DNA of 64,000 bases from a bacterium BMS3Bbin14 (GTDB taxonomy: Bacteria > Desulfobacterota > Desulfobulbia > Desulfobulbales > Desulfobulbaceae): NCBI GenBank assembly GCA_002897615.1, contig BDTX01000025.1, positions 19,287-83,286 on the forward strand, given 5' to 3'. A program made the translations under genes and the position numbers. Numbering within the stretch: position 1 is the stretch's first letter; every line of letters starts with the position of its first letter. Under the pieces are notes generated by a model that saw nothing but the letters and a program-made list of their open reading frames with translations, made no database searches and was not told where the DNA came from. Below are positions 63,789-64,000 of the stretch, in pieces.

Positions 63789-64000
<212 letters not shown>

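Overview
The window reads as chromosome of a Gram-negative anaerobe, most likely a Desulfobacterota (deltaproteobacterial) member, judged by gene content only. Signs are several periplasmic multihaem c-type cytochromes, a haem-binding hybrid sensor kinase, a cbpA-cbpM pair, LPS export and Kdo transfer genes (waaA, an LptF/LptG-type permease), a DUF362 protein, TonB/ExbBD-driven B12 uptake, and GC-rich genes separated by short AT-rich spacers. No tRNA, rRNA, CRISPR array, phage or transposase gene was recognised.

Layout. 1-3.7 kb: 3' end of aroB, an FmdB-type zinc ribbon protein, an amidohydrolase-fold protein whose metal ligands are replaced, and a higB-higA toxin-antitoxin pair. 4.1-7.5 kb (minus strand): an eleven-haem cytochrome with an in-frame TGA followed by a SECIS-like hairpin (candidate selenoprotein), then two secreted rhodanese-like proteins, one with the active-site Cys and one with Ser. 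7.7-12.6 kb (minus): a cobalamin riboswitch and terminator ahead of exbB-exbD-tonB-btuF-btuC-btuD, a self-contained B12 uptake operon. 12.7-18.2 kb (plus): tetrahaem cytochrome, haem-sensing hybrid kinase, a receiver protein and a receiver-kinase, forming a redox-sensing relay. 18.3-23.7 kb (minus): gap, an unknown protein, glgA, aroC, aroK. 23.9-30.6 kb (plus): cbpA-cbpM, rmuC, a glycine-zipper lipoprotein, a YjbQ protein, a small unknown protein, ubiD, rluB. 30.8-36.3 kb (minus): fabL-like reductase, DUF362 protein, aconitase, serA. 36.6-39.7 kb: a three-part M1-peptidase-like/ChaN/PDZ protein. 39.9-48.8 kb (minus): folP, ftsH, carB, carA, waaA. 48.8-52.8 kb: a structured RNA candidate, a cyclophilin-FKBP fusion, a secreted multihaem cytochrome with widened haem motifs, and a Mut7-C protein. 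52.8-59.7 kb (minus): a GT9 transferase, a flippase-like membrane protein, an LptF/G permease with a zinc-ribbon-like tail, an M23 peptidase and RNase G. 59.8-64 kb: a GT2 transferase, a nucleotidyltransferase-like protein, a TPM-domain protein, LemA, a SleB-type hydrolase and the 3' end of lysS.

Running through the whole window are two families of short non-coding repeats. Family B has terminal inverted repeats CCTGAATCCGTGA, apparent 5-bp target duplications and copies from about 218 bp down to 30 bp made by internal deletion, so it looks like a MITE. Several copies sit exactly on gene 3' ends and supply the stop codon. Family A is a 108-bp near-perfect palindrome whose two arms change together between copies. 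These repeats and the candidate selenocysteine cytochrome cluster are the least ordinary content of the window.
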